Below are positions 1 through 11,973 of a stretch of DNA of 64,000 nt, in pieces. The stretch lies in the NCBI GenBank assembly GCA_907163345.1, contig CAJQUN010000036.1:1612001-1676000 (forward strand), in the 5' to 3' direction. Positions within the stretch are counted from its first letter, which is position 1; each line of letters begins with the position of its first letter. Source of the DNA: Haberlea rhodopensis. Its lineage: Eukaryota; Streptophyta; Magnoliopsida; Lamiales; Gesneriaceae. Position numbers and translations under genes: made by a program. Below the pieces are notes generated by a model that made no database searches, was not told the origin of the DNA, and saw nothing but the letters and a program-made list of their open reading frames with translations.

Positions 1-857
1 GATCTTTGTCCAGAAGCGCAATCCAGTTTTATCAAGAAATTTGAAATAAACAGCTTAAAATACCAACTGAAAATTCATTTCCAATTCAAATAATAATGCC
101 AATCTTATTCACGCAGAGAATTCTGAATAATGTGTCAAAATCTAACCCTCCTGATACGCAAATAGGAAAACCCAATTCAATAAACCGTCATAAGTTCATG
201 CCTAAAAGCCCTTGAGTCCTCAATCAGGCCAGATCCGGTCATATCAATTCAACTCCAAGCATACAATTTATCAGAAAACAAGACCCAAAAGAATCATCAT
301 ACTCGAACAAGTAGTGATCTTGCTCGACAAAATTCAAATCCCATCATATTCCACAACCACAACAACAACATTGAATCCACATCAAGAGAACACCAAATAA
401 CAAATATATTCACCGAATAATAGAGAACATCTCTGTACGAAAAACCCATCCACCAAATATATAATAAAGAATAATAGATGAAAAATAAGCCCAAACTGAA
501 GCACAATCCATAGCCGAAACAAATCATGAATTTTACTTCTAACAAATTAATCTATTAACGGGAAAAATCAAGGAAATAAAACAATAGTCAACCTCGAAGA
601 AGAGCAGAGAGAATCAACAGTATGCAGAGAGAGAGAGAGAAGAGAGGGATAAGGGTAAAAGAGACCCAAATACCTGAAGAATAAGAATAAGGACAGTCGT
701 TGTGAGAAGACACTTTTTACAAAGGTGAACCTAAAATTATTCAAACAAATTACCTTTATTTTGTTTGAAATATAACTTTGAAATAAAAATCATGCCACTA
801 ATTTTAACAAAAATAAAGCACATTAAAAAGTAATATTTTCATTCAAACATTGGTATA
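1..857. other. Left-edge AT-rich DNA, no gene recognised
   Basis: No open frame here resembles a known protein. Positions about 600-665 are GA-rich on the plus strand, so the minus strand reads as a CT-rich tract next to TTCTTCAG/GTATTTG. That could be the 5' leader of a minus-strand gene running off the left edge, but nothing else supports it. The rest is AT-rich and featureless to my reading. Confidence 0.3.
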
Positions 858-866
858 GGTATATCC

Positions 867-1544
867 GGTGTTTTGAAAATCAGATCGGTCGGTTCAATCG
901 ATTTAACTGGTAATCAGTGTTTAATTCGGCCCGATTGATCCTCTAAAATCGCTCTGCTAAAAATCCGGTAGGAACCAGATATTGAACATGTCGAAAATCC
1001 AGTTGAACAATCAGTTTCTTCGTTTTTCTTTTTTTAAAAAAAATTAAATTTAATTTTTTTGTTAAAATTATAATTCATTTTTTTAGAACAAAAAATATAT
1101 TATATATAATTTATTGTTATTGAAATAATTACAAAATAATATTTATATATGTATCAAAAAATCAATACATTTGTCTTGTATATTATACATAAATATGTTT
1201 AGTTTTTCGTAAATTATAAATCTTTTTATAATTTTTTAAATATTTTCTTATGATTTTGTGGCTCTTTTTGGGCATTATTTGTTATTTTGAGATATTTTAT
1301 TCTTTTTCTTTTATGTTGGAAATCTTATTTGATCTGATTTTTTAAGTTTGATATGCTATGTTGGTGTAATAATATTTATTTTATTGTGAACAACATGAAA
1401 CTATAACAAATATATTACATATGTTTTATATAAATTAAACTGGATATTACATAATGCTGACGTCATCAAGTTCAACCGTTTTAACCAATGGAACATGTAA
1501 TTAAGAGCACCGGTTTCATGTACTGTCTGATTTTGAAAACATTG
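867..1544. mobile_element. Mutator-like miniature transposon with 9-bp target duplication
   Basis: A 678-bp non-coding element bounded by imperfect terminal inverted repeats: the left end reads GGTGTTTTGAAAATCAGA and the right end, reverse-complemented, reads CAATGTTTTCAAAATCAGA. It is flanked on both sides by GGTATATCC (858-866 and 1545-1553). A 9-bp target duplication is typical of the Mutator superfamily. No transposase frame is present, so it is non-autonomous. A related fragment lies at 58208-58404 in the opposite orientation and shares the terminal repeat, a TGACGTCA core and flanking AT-rich blocks. Confidence 0.8.
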
Positions 1545-1553
1545 GGTATATCC

Positions 1554-2268
1554 ATTCACGTGAAATTATTGTTTAGGGTTTAATATAATTCTATGGGGGG
1601 AAAATGCAATTTCGATATGAAAATGTAATTTTTTAATAGTAAAAACAATTTTTAGGAGAACAATCATATATTTACATTCGCCCTGACCTACGTGGTATAG
1701 TTTTTTTTAATAACAAGGCGAGGGGAGAACTCGTACAACCACTAGGTCAAGTGTTGTCACCCTCATGGCATAATTGGAGTGATCTGATGAGTAAAAGTTT
1801 AGTAAATCAAAATAGCGCATCAAACCAAATTAATTTGAAATTGGTTCGGTCAATGCGAACGTTCGATTTTCGATTTTAGATTAAAATATATCGGTTAGCA
1901 GGTATAATTAATTTTTAAAAAAAAAATTAAATTTTTTAATTTTTTAAAAATCAATTAGTTATTTTTAAATTTTAAACAAATATCGGTTAATTTAATTATC
2001 ATCCGAATTAATCAATATTTTAATCAGTTCAGTTAAATCGGTTATCTAAAAAGTTTAGTTCGGTTATAAAAAAATATCTGTTTCATTTTGTTAAAAAACA
2101 AATTAGTTCGATCGATAAACAAACCGATTGAATGCTAACTCACAAGGATAATGGTATAAATATCTCAAAATAGGAGATAGATGTGTTCAAATCTACATTA
2201 AAAGCCCTTCACTCCATTAAATTTAAAATAATAATGTAGCTGGCAGGGGCGGATCTATAGTAGTTCTG

Positions 2269-2270
<2 letters not shown>
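1554..2270. other. Unassigned AT-rich DNA with CGGTT-type degenerate repeats
   Basis: Between about 1830 and 2130 short variants of GGTTCGGT, ATCGGTTA and TTCGGTTA recur in AT-rich DNA. Similar low-complexity text is common in plant repeats. I see no terminal structure, no coding frame and no RNA gene. Confidence 0.3.
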
Positions 2271-2271
<1 letters not shown>

Positions 2272-2322
<51 letters not shown>

Positions 2323-2387
2323 GCCCCTCCCTCATATTCTCGCAGATATATATATAATAGCCCCTCCCTCATATTCTCGCAGATTCT
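2272..2387. repeat. TA microsatellite plus two 37-bp tandem copies
   Basis: A run of about 24 TA dinucleotides (2272-2318) leads into two tandem copies, period 37 bp, of a unit containing TAGCCCCTCCCTCATATTCT (first copy from 2321, second from 2358). The second copy includes a short TATATATA, which suggests slippage inside the microsatellite created the duplication. Confidence 0.85.
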
Positions 2388-2623
2388 GGAGAATATATCT
2401 AGCTCGTTCAATTGTAGTTCGCTTTGGAAAGCCGAAACGAGAACCTTAATGCACTCTTTCCAAGTTTTTGCAAGAACCTCGACAATTCTCTATGCCGTAC
2501 GGGGGCAAGGGCTTTCATGAAAACTATTGCCACGAAAGACCGGAGTTACTCACATCCTCCATCACGTACAATCGGGGAAGGTTTTTGGTGACAAAACCTG
2601 GAGATCTCAGAAGTTAGAATGCT

Positions 2624-2635
<12 letters not shown>

Positions 2636-2680
<45 letters not shown>
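2636..2680. repeat. TA dinucleotide microsatellite
   Basis: An uninterrupted alternating TA run of about 45 bp, probably polymorphic. It has no visible relation to a gene. Confidence 0.9.
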
Positions 2681-2682
<2 letters not shown>

Positions 2683-4175
2683 TTAAGATAAACAGATGAA
2701 CGAGTGCGGTGCATTTGATAGAGGCTGTTGTAATGGTTCCTAGGTCATGATTTCAAAACTCAATCACCTCATTTCATTAGAAAACTTTGGAATTGGAATT
2801 CTCATTCAATAATATTTTTTATTTTTCTATTTGCCAAAAAATATTTATTTTTAAATTTATGTTGGTAAAAATAAATTTATAATTATTTGTCCCATTTTCT
2901 CGTTTTTTTAGCGTATGTTTTAAAAATACTAGATATACATCATTTTTAGTAAAAAAATATTTCTTGTAAAAAATTTCAGTCTAAATTTAAACTTATTGTA
3001 TATATTAACTTGAAATTTAGATTAAATGAATTATAAATATTTATAAAAAAGATTGAGAATGAAATGATGAGAAAAACTTATGGATGTGGAGAAGATATTA
3101 TTTCCCCCAATAAAAAATGAAAGGACCGAATGAGCCGTGGGTAATGAATCTCCAAAAATTTCTTTTGAGGACTTTGTCCCGAACCCTCGCAAGGGGGCTA
3201 CACCCTTGACCCCTGCAAAGCCTTCGCCTCCAGCCATATGCAAAATTCCTAGCTACTTACCTGGTAGCTGGTAGATTCAATCCATATGAAACTAATAATT
3301 GATTAAGAAATTAATAGTTTCATAATTCGATATATTGATGGATATATTCAAATAATAGCGATTTATTTACGAGATCATCGTGAGTATAGATTTTTCAATC
3401 TAATTAATCATTTTTTTATATTTTAATTAGTGTAATTATGTAATATAATAGCGACTTATTTAATTATATAGTGATGTATGATATGATCCGATACATAAAA
3501 AAATTTCGCCTTCCCAAAGTGTCTAGTCTTGAGGTTCCAATTGCTTATCATGCTAAATGCACAACAACATCGGACATAGTTTTTTTGTTACCACATTTGG
3601 AGGAAGTATCAAGCGGCACTTTGATTTTTCTTTAAAAAAAAAATCATGCATCACTTGATGACGCCCCAAAGATGAGACGGCGTCAAACAAACCAGTATTT
3701 TCTGTCTAATTTGGCTTCTGATTTGGGAATCCTCACCTAGTAGGATCAAGATAGGTAGTAATCTATCAGTAGAGCTCAGAATATCCTTAATTACATGCTT
3801 AACTTATATTGTGTCCGAGAATCACATCCTATATTTGAAAAATAGTCAAAATAGTGTTGCACTCAAAATACTCTTAAATTTTCTTTCTGGCATGACATAG
3901 CTCCAAAATAGGCTTAATTTTTTTTAAAAGAAATCTACCTGCTGTATTATTTTTTATTTAACTTAATGTATTTCATATTTGACTGTGGCAACTAGAATAT
4001 GAATGTTCCACACGCGTATATATATCACATAAGTCAATTGCCAAATTATGTTATTGCCATTTATCTTTTTTTAAGGATAAATATCCTCGTTTATTCAATT
4101 AAAAAAGCAATCACATGAGAGGGAGACTATGCCAAAACCTCATCGTGTAAATATTACATAGCTTAGCTTTTAACT
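2681..4175. other. Unassigned AT-rich DNA
   Basis: No convincing coding region. Positions 3170-3235 hold a GC-richer stretch (CCCTCGCAAGGGGGCTACACCC) resembling text common in plant retrotransposon LTRs, but no ends can be defined. The remainder is AT-rich intergenic sequence. Confidence 0.3.
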
Positions 4176-4600
4176 CTAACATATGAGGGCAATTCTATCC
4201 AATTCACATAGTCCCCGTAGTTTTGAATCCAACATTTCCTTAGTAAGCAGGTGATACCAACGTTCCTCAAAACCTCTGTTTGCTAACTCACAAGTCATTG
4301 AGTCCCCCTCACTATAGATATGAGTAGTATGTATTGGAAATTCTAGTAGGAATTTATGAATTTTGCACAAAATAATGCATAACTCCATGTGAGAACTTCC
4401 ATACTTAATGATGGATTTAGCAACCATGGAATCTGTTTCAAGTCATAGTGGGAAAAATTATGCTCGGAGCAACCTCAATGACCTTAAGATTATGCTAGCA
4501 ACCACGAACACAACCATCAGCATGCCATTTATCTTATTTTGAACTTGGGATGATCTCTTTAGCTTGTGTAATCTTGTCATTGCTTTGATTCAGTTTCTAG
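4176..4600 (-). pseudogene. Fossil of a LINE-type RNase H domain
   Basis: Minus-strand frame 4176-4427 encodes ETDSMVAKSIIKYG just upstream and HIYSEGDSMTCELANRGF further on. This matches the C-terminal half of the RNase H-like domain common in plant non-LTR retrotransposon ORF2 (acidic ETDS motif, then xHIYREGNxxAxxLAN). Upstream to about 4600 the frame is interrupted by several stops. Reverse transcriptase and endonuclease are absent. A few similar domains occur in host genes of reverse-transcriptase origin, so the assignment is moderate. Confidence 0.5.
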
Positions 4601-4699
4601 CATATATGATCTCTTTGTTGTCGTCCTTAAGGGCGCTGCCCTTGAGAACATCTACACAAGCTGTTTTGTGCACAACACAGACCAGATATATGGTGTAGA

Positions 4700-6204
4700 T
4701 GTAAGTAATCCAACAAGCATAGCAACACAGCGGAATAAAAAATTTGGATTACCAATACACCGGATCTATACGAAGGTTATCATATCGGATAAAGGATTAG
4801 AAAAGTCTCACCCTTGTAGCGTGTTTGAGCAGATTCCACGAAGCACCATGTCCAACGAACTCCGAGTCACTAGCAAGACCTCCAAGGTCTTGCCTCTACA
4901 GTATCCACACGATCAAATCAAACAAGGGACGCTCAAGAACAAGTTGCTAGACTTATTCTTGAACAAAAACCAAACTCTCGGTTCAAAACCGATTAACAGC
5001 AGCATAACTCCACCAAGAAGCAACGTCGGCGGCCGTGAGGGAGAAGGCGGCAGCCGTGAGCTTCAAAGAATAGGCGGCCGAGAGCTTTAGGGTTTAAGGT
5101 GGCAAGGTTCGTTTGATATCAAGGAATGAATTACAATTAATCACCTTGTTATCATTATATACAATTTAATTAAAGGCTTTCACAAAGCCTCATGGGCTCA
5201 AACCCATGATTTAATTAAATCCATATAATTATTTAATTAAGACTCTTCTTAATTAATTAATTCATCCAATGAATTTAATTCCCTTTATCGATTTAATCTT
5301 TCGTGCGACCCGATAGGATCTTGTAATATTGGCAGTGACATAAAATCTCATTTTACGTCACAAGCAAGGAGCGGTGTCTAGCAACACATCAAGGCTACCC
5401 AAATTACAAGAATGTCAATGACTCGACATAACCTAGGAACCGTGATAATACTAATCATGTAACTTAATCCCTTTGTCCTTTGTGTTTAGATTGAACACGA
5501 GTCATGGAATAGTCATACTCGTATATTCAATCTCTATTTCTTGATCCCCAAGTAGAACAAGAATAAACGAATAAGCTCGATATCTCATATCGACTCATTC
5601 GAGCATGGCCATGCATTTTAGTCTTACTTGATCAAGGGCCCAAACACTTCTCCTGTTATATAGGAGGGACAAATCCTATCTCGATCAATCAACATCCCTC
5701 TACATAATTCGTAGTGTATCCAATAGTCGCCTTTATAGTTTACCCTGTTACGGGTAACGTTTGACAATATCAAGATACATAACTCCTTATGTTGGGATCT
5801 CTGATGATCACAAGTCGTAAGGATTACATACATTATTATTACTATGAGAATTGCTTATGACGCCCATATAACTATCCATGTAGCATTCTCATGGTGGGTC
5901 TGTCCAGTACATCGTTCTCTAACATGTACCCATGTGTTGATTTGATATCTCATATCGATGAACAATTCATCAATCAACACATACTAGTCTCTATGTATTA
6001 TCATTATCCCGATTCATGATAATACTTGACTAGGGACAATGTTTAAGAATAATACAATATTATTCTAAGGACATTAACATATATATTAATTCACATTGCA
6101 CTGTTAAACGAATAATATATAATAATGAATTGCCATTCATAAAATCATAAACATTGTATGTCAAAACAATCATCCAATGACATGTCTTAGGGCATATCCC
6201 AACA
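4700..6204 (-). repeat. 3' LTR of the copia element
   Basis: 1505 bp running TG...CA on the minus strand (plus strand begins TGTAAGTAATCC, ends ATCCCAACA). It is nearly identical to 11974-13478. Apparent small open frames inside, such as 4668-5090, are by-products: the same text recurs in the other LTR and a derivative is at 30717-31498. Confidence 0.95.
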
Positions 6205-6222
6205 AATCTCCCACTTGCACTA
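6205..6222 (-). other. Polypurine tract of the copia element
   Basis: Immediately inside the 3' LTR the minus strand reads GCAAGTGGGAGATT then TGTTGGG. A purine-rich run directly upstream of the 3' LTR is where plus-strand DNA synthesis is primed in LTR retrotransposons. The position fixes the inner boundary of the LTR at 6204. Confidence 0.85.
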
Positions 6223-6296
6223 AGACCAATCAGACATATACCTAATGCCTAGAGATCTAGTATGACGATCATGCTTCTGCTGTGACAATGGCTTCG

Positions 6297-7513
6297 TCAA
6301 TGGGTCAGATACGTTATCATCTGTTGGTACTTTGCATATTTTAACATCTCCCTTTCAACGATTTCTCGAATGAAATGAAAGCGCCAAAGTATGTGCTTGG
6401 ATCTTTGGTGAGATCTAGGTTCCTTAGCCAATGCGATCGCTCCATTGTTGTCACAATAGAGTTCTATCGGATCTTTAATGCTAGGCACCACTCCAAGTTC
6501 AGAAATGAACTTCATGATCCAAACAGCTTCCTTTGCTGCATCCGAGGCAGCAATATACTCAGCTTCCGTTGTAGAATCGGCTACTGTCTCTTGCTTTGAA
6601 CTCGTCCAGCTCACAGCACCTCCATTTAGGCAATACACATATCCAGATTGCGATCGATAATCATCTTTGTCGGTTTGGAAGCTTGCATCAGTGTAACCCA
6701 TTACATTGAGCTCTTCCTCACCTCCATAAATCAAGAATGTATCATTAGTCCTTCTCAAGTACTTCATGATGTTCTTGACTGCAATCCAGTGACCTTCACC
6801 TGGATCAACTTGATATCTGCTCGTCATGCTCAAAGCATACGATACATCAGGACGAGTACATATCATGGCATACATGATAGATCCAATAGCTGACGCATAT
6901 GGGATCTTACTCATGCGTTGTCTCTCATCTGGTGTTGAAGGACACTGTTCCTTCGAGAGATATATACCATGTGTCATAGGCACGAATCCTTTCTTTGATT
7001 CTTGCATGCTAAACATTTTAAGCACTTTGTCTATGTATGTACTTTGACTTAGGCCAAGTAATCTTCTTGATCTATATCTATAGATCTTGATTCCTAATAC
7101 ATAGGTGGCTTCACCCAAGTCTTTCATAGAAAAGCAATTCCCTAGCCAAATCTTTACAGATTGTAAGGCAGGGATATCATTCCCAATGAGAAGTATGTCA
7201 TCTACATACAATACTAGGAAGATAATTATGCTCCCACTGACCTTCTTGTAGACACAAGGTTCATCTACATTTTTGATGAAACCAAACTATTTGAGTGCAT
7301 CATCAAAACGAAGATTCCAACTCCGAGAAGCTTGCTTTAATCCATAAATGGATCGTTGTAGCTTGCATATCTTTCCAGCATCCTTTGGATCGACAAAACC
7401 CTCGGGCTGTGTCATATACACATCCTCAAGCAGATTTCCATTAAGGAAAGCTGTTTTGACATCCATCTGCCAGATTTCATAATCATGAAATGCAGCTATT
7501 GCAAGTAAGATCC
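6297..7513 (-). pseudogene. Copia reverse transcriptase C-terminal part and RNase H
   Basis: The minus strand encodes the second half of copia RT followed by RNase H. The polymerase motif YVDD is at about 7196-7207. Upstream, 7212-7513 reads the RT finger and palm text (QMDVKTAFLNG, then YGLKQASRSWN) but contains an in-frame stop in the LK*FGF context near 7288. Downstream of YVDD the frame 6297-7211 (304 codons) is open through the RT connection (SRPD-like CTRPDVSYAL) and RNase H with SKQETVADSTTEAEYIA and LYCDNNGAIALA. RNase H removes RNA from the RNA:DNA hybrid. It lies just ahead of the PPT, as expected for the end of pol. Confidence 0.93.
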
Positions 7514-8106
7514 TTATGGATTTACCATGGCCACTGGTGAAAAGGTTTCATCATAGTCAATGCCATGAATTTGTTTGAATCCTTTTGCAACCAGTCGACC
7601 TTTATAGGTTTGTACATTACCATCCATATCGGTCTTTTTCTTGAAAATCCATTTGCACCCTATGGGTCGTACCCCTTCAGGCGGATCAACCAAAGTCCAA
7701 ACTTGGTTTGCATACATGGATTCCATCTCAGATTTCATGGCCTCTTGCCATTTCTCAGAATCATTGCCCATTATAGCTTCTTGATAAGATGACGGCTCAT
7801 CCTCATCAATAAGTAGTAAGTCACCTTGTTGAGTCACAAGAAATCCATATCTCTGTGGCTCCCGGTGTTCTCTTACAGACCTACGCTGGGCTTGTGTCTC
7901 TTGAGCAGGCACTTTATCCACAACAGCTTGTGGTGTCTGCTCTATTTCCATCTCAATATCATGTTCAATGTTTTCTTGTGGTTGAACTTCACTAAGTTCT
8001 ATTTGTCTCCCACTGGATTTTCTAGAAATAAATTCTCCTTCAAGAAAGACACCAGTCCGAGCAACAACTACTTTGTTCTCGGTGGGATAATAGAAATAGT
8101 ATCATT
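7514..8106 (-). pseudogene. Copia integrase tail and reverse transcriptase N-terminal part
   Basis: The frame 7514-7951 begins in the acidic, variable tail of integrase (PQRYGFLVTQQGDLLL) and runs into the start of copia RT: WQEAMKSEMESM, then WTLVDPPEGVRPIGCKWIFK, then GRLVAKGF and DYDETFSPVAMV. The frame is lost right after SPVAMV. Comparison with the usual continuation shows a one-base loss near 7535, so the two RT halves are out of frame. Codons from 7952 to about 8106 continue the integrase tail upstream in the same frame. Confidence 0.9.
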
Positions 8107-8756
8107 TAGTTTCCTTAGGATACCCCACAAATAAACACTTATCAGATTTGGGTCCAAGTTTGTTAGAGACGTGACGTCTCATGAAAGCCTCACAACCCCA
8201 AATCTTCATAAAAGACATACTAGGACGGTGTCTTTTCCACTGATTTAGATGGAACACGGTTCAGTATGAATATTGCTGTTTCTAAAGCATGTCCCTAAAA
8301 GGATATCGGAAGATCTACATGACTCATCATTGATCTAACCATGTCCAACAAGGTTCCATTTCTCCTCTCGGATACACCATTCCATTGTGGAGTATACGGA
8401 AGAGTGAGTTGTGGGACTATCCCACACTCCTTTAGATAGTCATGAAACTCTTGGCTTAAGTATTCACCTCCTCGATCTGATCGAAGGATTTTGATACTTT
8501 TGCCAAGTTGGTTTTGTACTTCATTCTTGAAATCTTTGAACTTTTCAAAGGTTTCATGCTTATGCTTCATTAGATACACATACCCAAATCTACTGAGGTC
8601 ATCAGTAAATGTAACGAAGTATTGAAAACTACCTCTAGCTTGTGTACTTATTGGCCCACACACATCACTATGTATTAGTCCCAATAAAACATTTGCCCTT
8701 TCAACATGTCCCTTGAAAGGGGCTTTAGCATCTTGCCCATTAAACAAGACTCGCAT
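8107..8756 (-). pseudogene. Copia integrase core
   Basis: The minus strand encodes the catalytic core of a copia integrase, which inserts element cDNA into host DNA. The first acidic residue is in LIHSDVCGPIS, the second in YFVTFTDDLSRFGYVY, and the third in PYTPQWNGVSERRN. The frame stops at 8295 where an expected tryptophan codon (PISF-W-GHALETA context) is TAG. The text continues in frame as GHALETAIFILNRVPS to about 8200. At its N-terminal end, near 8730, a one-base frameshift separates it from the zinc-binding pre-integrase domain in the neighbouring frame. Confidence 0.92.
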
Positions 8757-9625
8757 GTTTCATATGATTCAAAATCAAATGAATCTAATACTCCATCCTT
8801 ATGAAGTTTAGATATGCGGTTCTCGTTTATGTGGCCCAAGCGACAATGCCAGAGATAAGTCGGATTACAATCATTATTTTTAATCCTTTTAGTATTTATG
8901 TTATAGACAGGCATATCAAGATTTAATAAATAAAGATCATTCACCATTTGTGCACTAGCATAAAACATATCATTTAAATAAATTGAACAACAGTTGTCTT
9001 TTATTATAAATGAAAATCCATACTTGTCCAAACAAGAAATAGAAATAATGTTTTTCGTAATAGAAGGCACAAAATAACAGTCTTTTAAAATCAACGATAA
9101 ACCAGAAGGCAAAGATAAATGATAATCCCCTACAGCTAATGCAGCAACTCTTGCTCCATTTCCAACTCGGAGATCAACTTCGCCTTTCGCCAACAATCTA
9201 CTCTTTTTGAGGTCCTGCACATTTACACAAATGTGAGATCCACATCCAGTATCTAATACCCATGATGAAGAAGTAGATAAATTGACTTCTTTAACAAAAA
9301 TACCTGAAGTGGAAGTCACACTTCCTTTCTTGAGATCCTCCAGATATACTTTGCAGTTCCTTTTCCAATGACCGGTCTCACCGCAATGGAAACAGTTCCC
9401 TTCCTTTGCTATCCCTCCCTTTGGCTTAAGTGCAGAAGCTTTTGGCTTAGATTTAACAAAGACCTTCTTGTTCTTCTTGAAGCTCTTAGCTTTAGTATTT
9501 CCTTTGCTCTTATTCACAATAAGAACATTTGCAGGCTTAGACCTCTTGCTATTTGCTTCAAAAGTTCTAAGCATGCCAAGTAACTGTGGTAGAGTCTTTT
9601 CAATTTCAATCATATTGTAATTCAA
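8675..9625 (-). pseudogene. Copia gag C-terminus with zinc knuckle, protease and pre-integrase domain
   Basis: A 316-codon minus-strand frame. In order: end of gag (IEKTLPQLLGMLRTFE), a lysine-rich stretch, a CCHC zinc knuckle CFHCGETGHWKRNC at about 9354-9395, the aspartic protease active site WVLDTGCGSHIC (catalytic Asp in DTG) at about 9231-9263, and the pre-integrase domain LWHCRLGHINENR...CESCLMGKM. The zinc knuckle packages RNA and the protease would process Gag-Pol. The frame starts out of phase with gag (one-base shift near 9640) and ends out of phase with integrase (near 8730). Confidence 0.93.
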
Positions 9626-10155
9626 GACAAATTGACTGAAGCTTCAGGCAACGATTGCAAGATCACGTCAGTGGCCAACTCTTGGTCCAAAGGAAAACCC
9701 AGCTTCTCCAGATTCTCAATATACCCAATCATCTTGAGTACATGAGCTCCAACTAGACTTCCTTCTACCATTCTACACTGGAACAACGCTTTAGAGACGT
9801 CATACCTCTCTTGCCTTGCTTGTTGTTGGTACAGTTGCTTAAGGTGCTCGATCATATCGAACGCCTCCATTTCCTCATGTTGCTTCTGAAGCTCAGAGTT
9901 CATGATGGCAAGCATAAGGCACCCAACATCAAGTGCGTCACTTTGATGCTTCTTGTAAGTATCTTTATCGGCTCTAGTAGCCGTCAGGGGAGGTTCCTCA
10001 GCAGGTAAGGGTTCCTCTAGGACATATTGCTTCTTTTCTTGCTTGAGGACTATCCTCAGATTCCTATACCAGTCTAGGAAGTTTGTCCCATTTAATTTGT
10101 CCTTCTCAAGGACCGATCGCAGTGATAATGTGCTTGTTGTATTGTTAGTTGCCAC
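9622..10155 (-). pseudogene. Copia gag, N-terminal part
   Basis: A 177-codon minus-strand frame starting MATNNTTSTLSLRSVL and continuing KLNGTNFLDWYRNLRIVLK, the typical opening of plant copia Gag (DUF4219/UBN2-like). The middle contains AFDMIEHLKQLYQQQARQERYD. Gag forms the particle that contains element RNA. The frame runs into a stop after LPEASVNLS, whereas the following frame reads FVLNYNMIEIEKTL, the usual continuation, so a one-base frameshift has broken gag. The ATG is the first in frame after a long leader and sits next to the conserved N-terminal motif. Confidence 0.9.
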
Positions 10156-11960
10156 GGATATCTACAATATAAATATGCAAAATAAGTTTATGATTTAATC
10201 ATTTAACATGGTCTTATATTAAATGATACTCCCACTATTTTGTTTAAAATATCAACCCTCGAAACCTTTAGTGGGCCAAGATCCATATTTCACCTAATCT
10301 TGAGTTAGCTTTGGCTAATCGCCCAAGACTCGGTTATTTAGGTAGACAACACTTTGTCAATTACATCACATGTAATTCTTGGATAGTTGGACGAACAACG
10401 CTTTGTTCAATTCATCAAATGAATTAGTATCCAACCCATGCCTCTAGGTTCCCAATCCTATTGAGATAACCTAGTTAAGTCGTACCCAATTTAAAGTATA
10501 ACGGATATCACTTTTATCCTTTCGCGCCTTACTAAGATTGTCACGGTGCTTTGCTTTGGCAAACCCACACATGTACAATCGAAGTTTTGACGAGTATTTT
10601 TAATTTTGGAAGGCATCTAAAACTTAATATTTTAGAGGGATTTATTGATCTCATGATTAGTTTGATAATTTAAAATATGTCCACTACATATAGGCATATA
10701 CATATCTACATATATGTGTAATACAATTATCAATCTAAAACATAAGATAAATCATGCATCAACATACATAATTAAACGTGACATGGTTATAGCCCCTACT
10801 AGCGATTTTCTCAAGCCAATGAGAAAATCCTAAGAGTCAACCTAAGGAAACTACACAAGCACCTTCCTTTGGCTCCAATTTGTGAATGGCCTCCTCATCC
10901 CGGCACCATGCTCCATCTTCATTGATCACCATCAATAAAATAAACTATACTATATACATTTACAAGATATAGAATTCCTCGATTCACGTTCGAGGGGAAC
11001 ATAGAGGAGGGATAACATTTAGAGAAAAATAGAGAAGGCACGACACGCAGGTCGTATTATAAATTATAAACATTCACAAATCCTATCTAATAGGTCAAAG
11101 GGCTATAACCATGCACCATGCTCAAACAACACATAAAACATGCTATAATAATTTAATTAATTAAATTCTAAACATTTTAAAATTAAATTCTAATTAAAAC
11201 TGTAAAATAAAATTTTGAAAAATTATCGTACGCTCGGGACATCACATGCCACGAACTAAAACGACTAAATCACGAACCACCATGGTTCGAACCAACAAGC
11301 ATCACGGCTGGACCAATCATGGGCCTAGGGTTCGAAACCCTAGCCCACGACTTGGTCCGAGCCATTGGCTTGGGTGCGGCGCCGCTAGGGTTCCAAACCC
11401 TAGCCGCCTCGCACCATCTTGTGATTCCATCGAGCCATTTCGTCTGAACCGCTTGAAAATAATCAGCCACGAGTCACGGTCAGGCCATGCACGGTGGTGG
11501 CTCAACCATCTCGAGCCAAGGGTTCAAAAAAACCCTAGCTCTCACGTGGTGTAGCCGCTTTCTCCATGCATGCGAGAACCATGATCGAGCCATCAATATT
11601 ATCGAGCCTAAGAGTTCAAAACTCTAGCCACTTCTCGACACTTCCATGCACAATTATTAGCCACAACGGCTAAACCATCTCGAGCCAAGGGTTCGAAAAC
11701 CCTAGCCCTCATGTGGAAATAGCCGTGTGTCATTTGTGATGGTGGTTGTCGAAAACATCTTTGTTATGGGTTCGATGATTCGCTTTCATGTATCGTATAC
11801 AATAAACTGTCAATTATATCAAATATAATTTTATGATAATTTCACAAATTCAATTTAATCATATCATATATGATTATATACAGTTATTATAGCATGCAAT
11901 ACAATTCTAATATGATTAAAACAATTTAACCACATAAATCCGATATGAGCCTTGTACACT
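10156..11960 (-). other. Copia 5' untranslated leader
   Basis: About 1.8 kb of non-coding sequence between PBS and gag. It includes the five inverted TAGGGTTCGAAACCCTA-type hairpins (11325-11704). A diverged copy of its gag-proximal half (10226-11170) reappears at 29806-30716. A leader this long is unusual and suggests packaging or translation-control structure. Confidence 0.75.
11325..11704. repeat. Five recurrent telobox-like palindromes in the copia leader
   Basis: The near-perfect palindrome CTAGGGTTCGAAACCCTAG is at 11325-11343, with variants at 11385-11403 (TTCCAA centre), 11519-11538, about 11610-11627 (AGAGTT...AACTCT) and 11688-11704. Each is followed by AGCC and most are preceded by CGAGCC or similar. 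Each half contains AAACCCTAG, close to the plant telo-box AAACCCTAA. Spacing is 60-134 bp. Confidence 0.8.
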
Positions 11961-11972
11961 GCTCTGAAACCA
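11961..11972 (-). other. Copia primer-binding site, initiator tRNA-Met type
   Basis: On the minus strand, one base inside the 5' LTR, the sequence is TGGTTTCAGAGC. The canonical site complementary to the 3' end of plant initiator tRNA-Met is TGGTATCAGAGC, so there is a single mismatch. It defines the 5' LTR as the right-hand copy and the element as minus-strand. Confidence 0.88.
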
Positions 11973-11973
11973 C

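Noticed and set aside
3031..3243. 70-codon minus frame with VKGVAPLRGFGTKSSKE
   Set aside because: The text looks like common plant repeat sequence; no domain and no conserved neighbour.
4668..5090. 140-codon frame, with a near-identical one at 11945-12364
   Set aside because: Both lie in the two LTRs of the copia element, on the strand opposite to its genes, and run over the LTR boundary.
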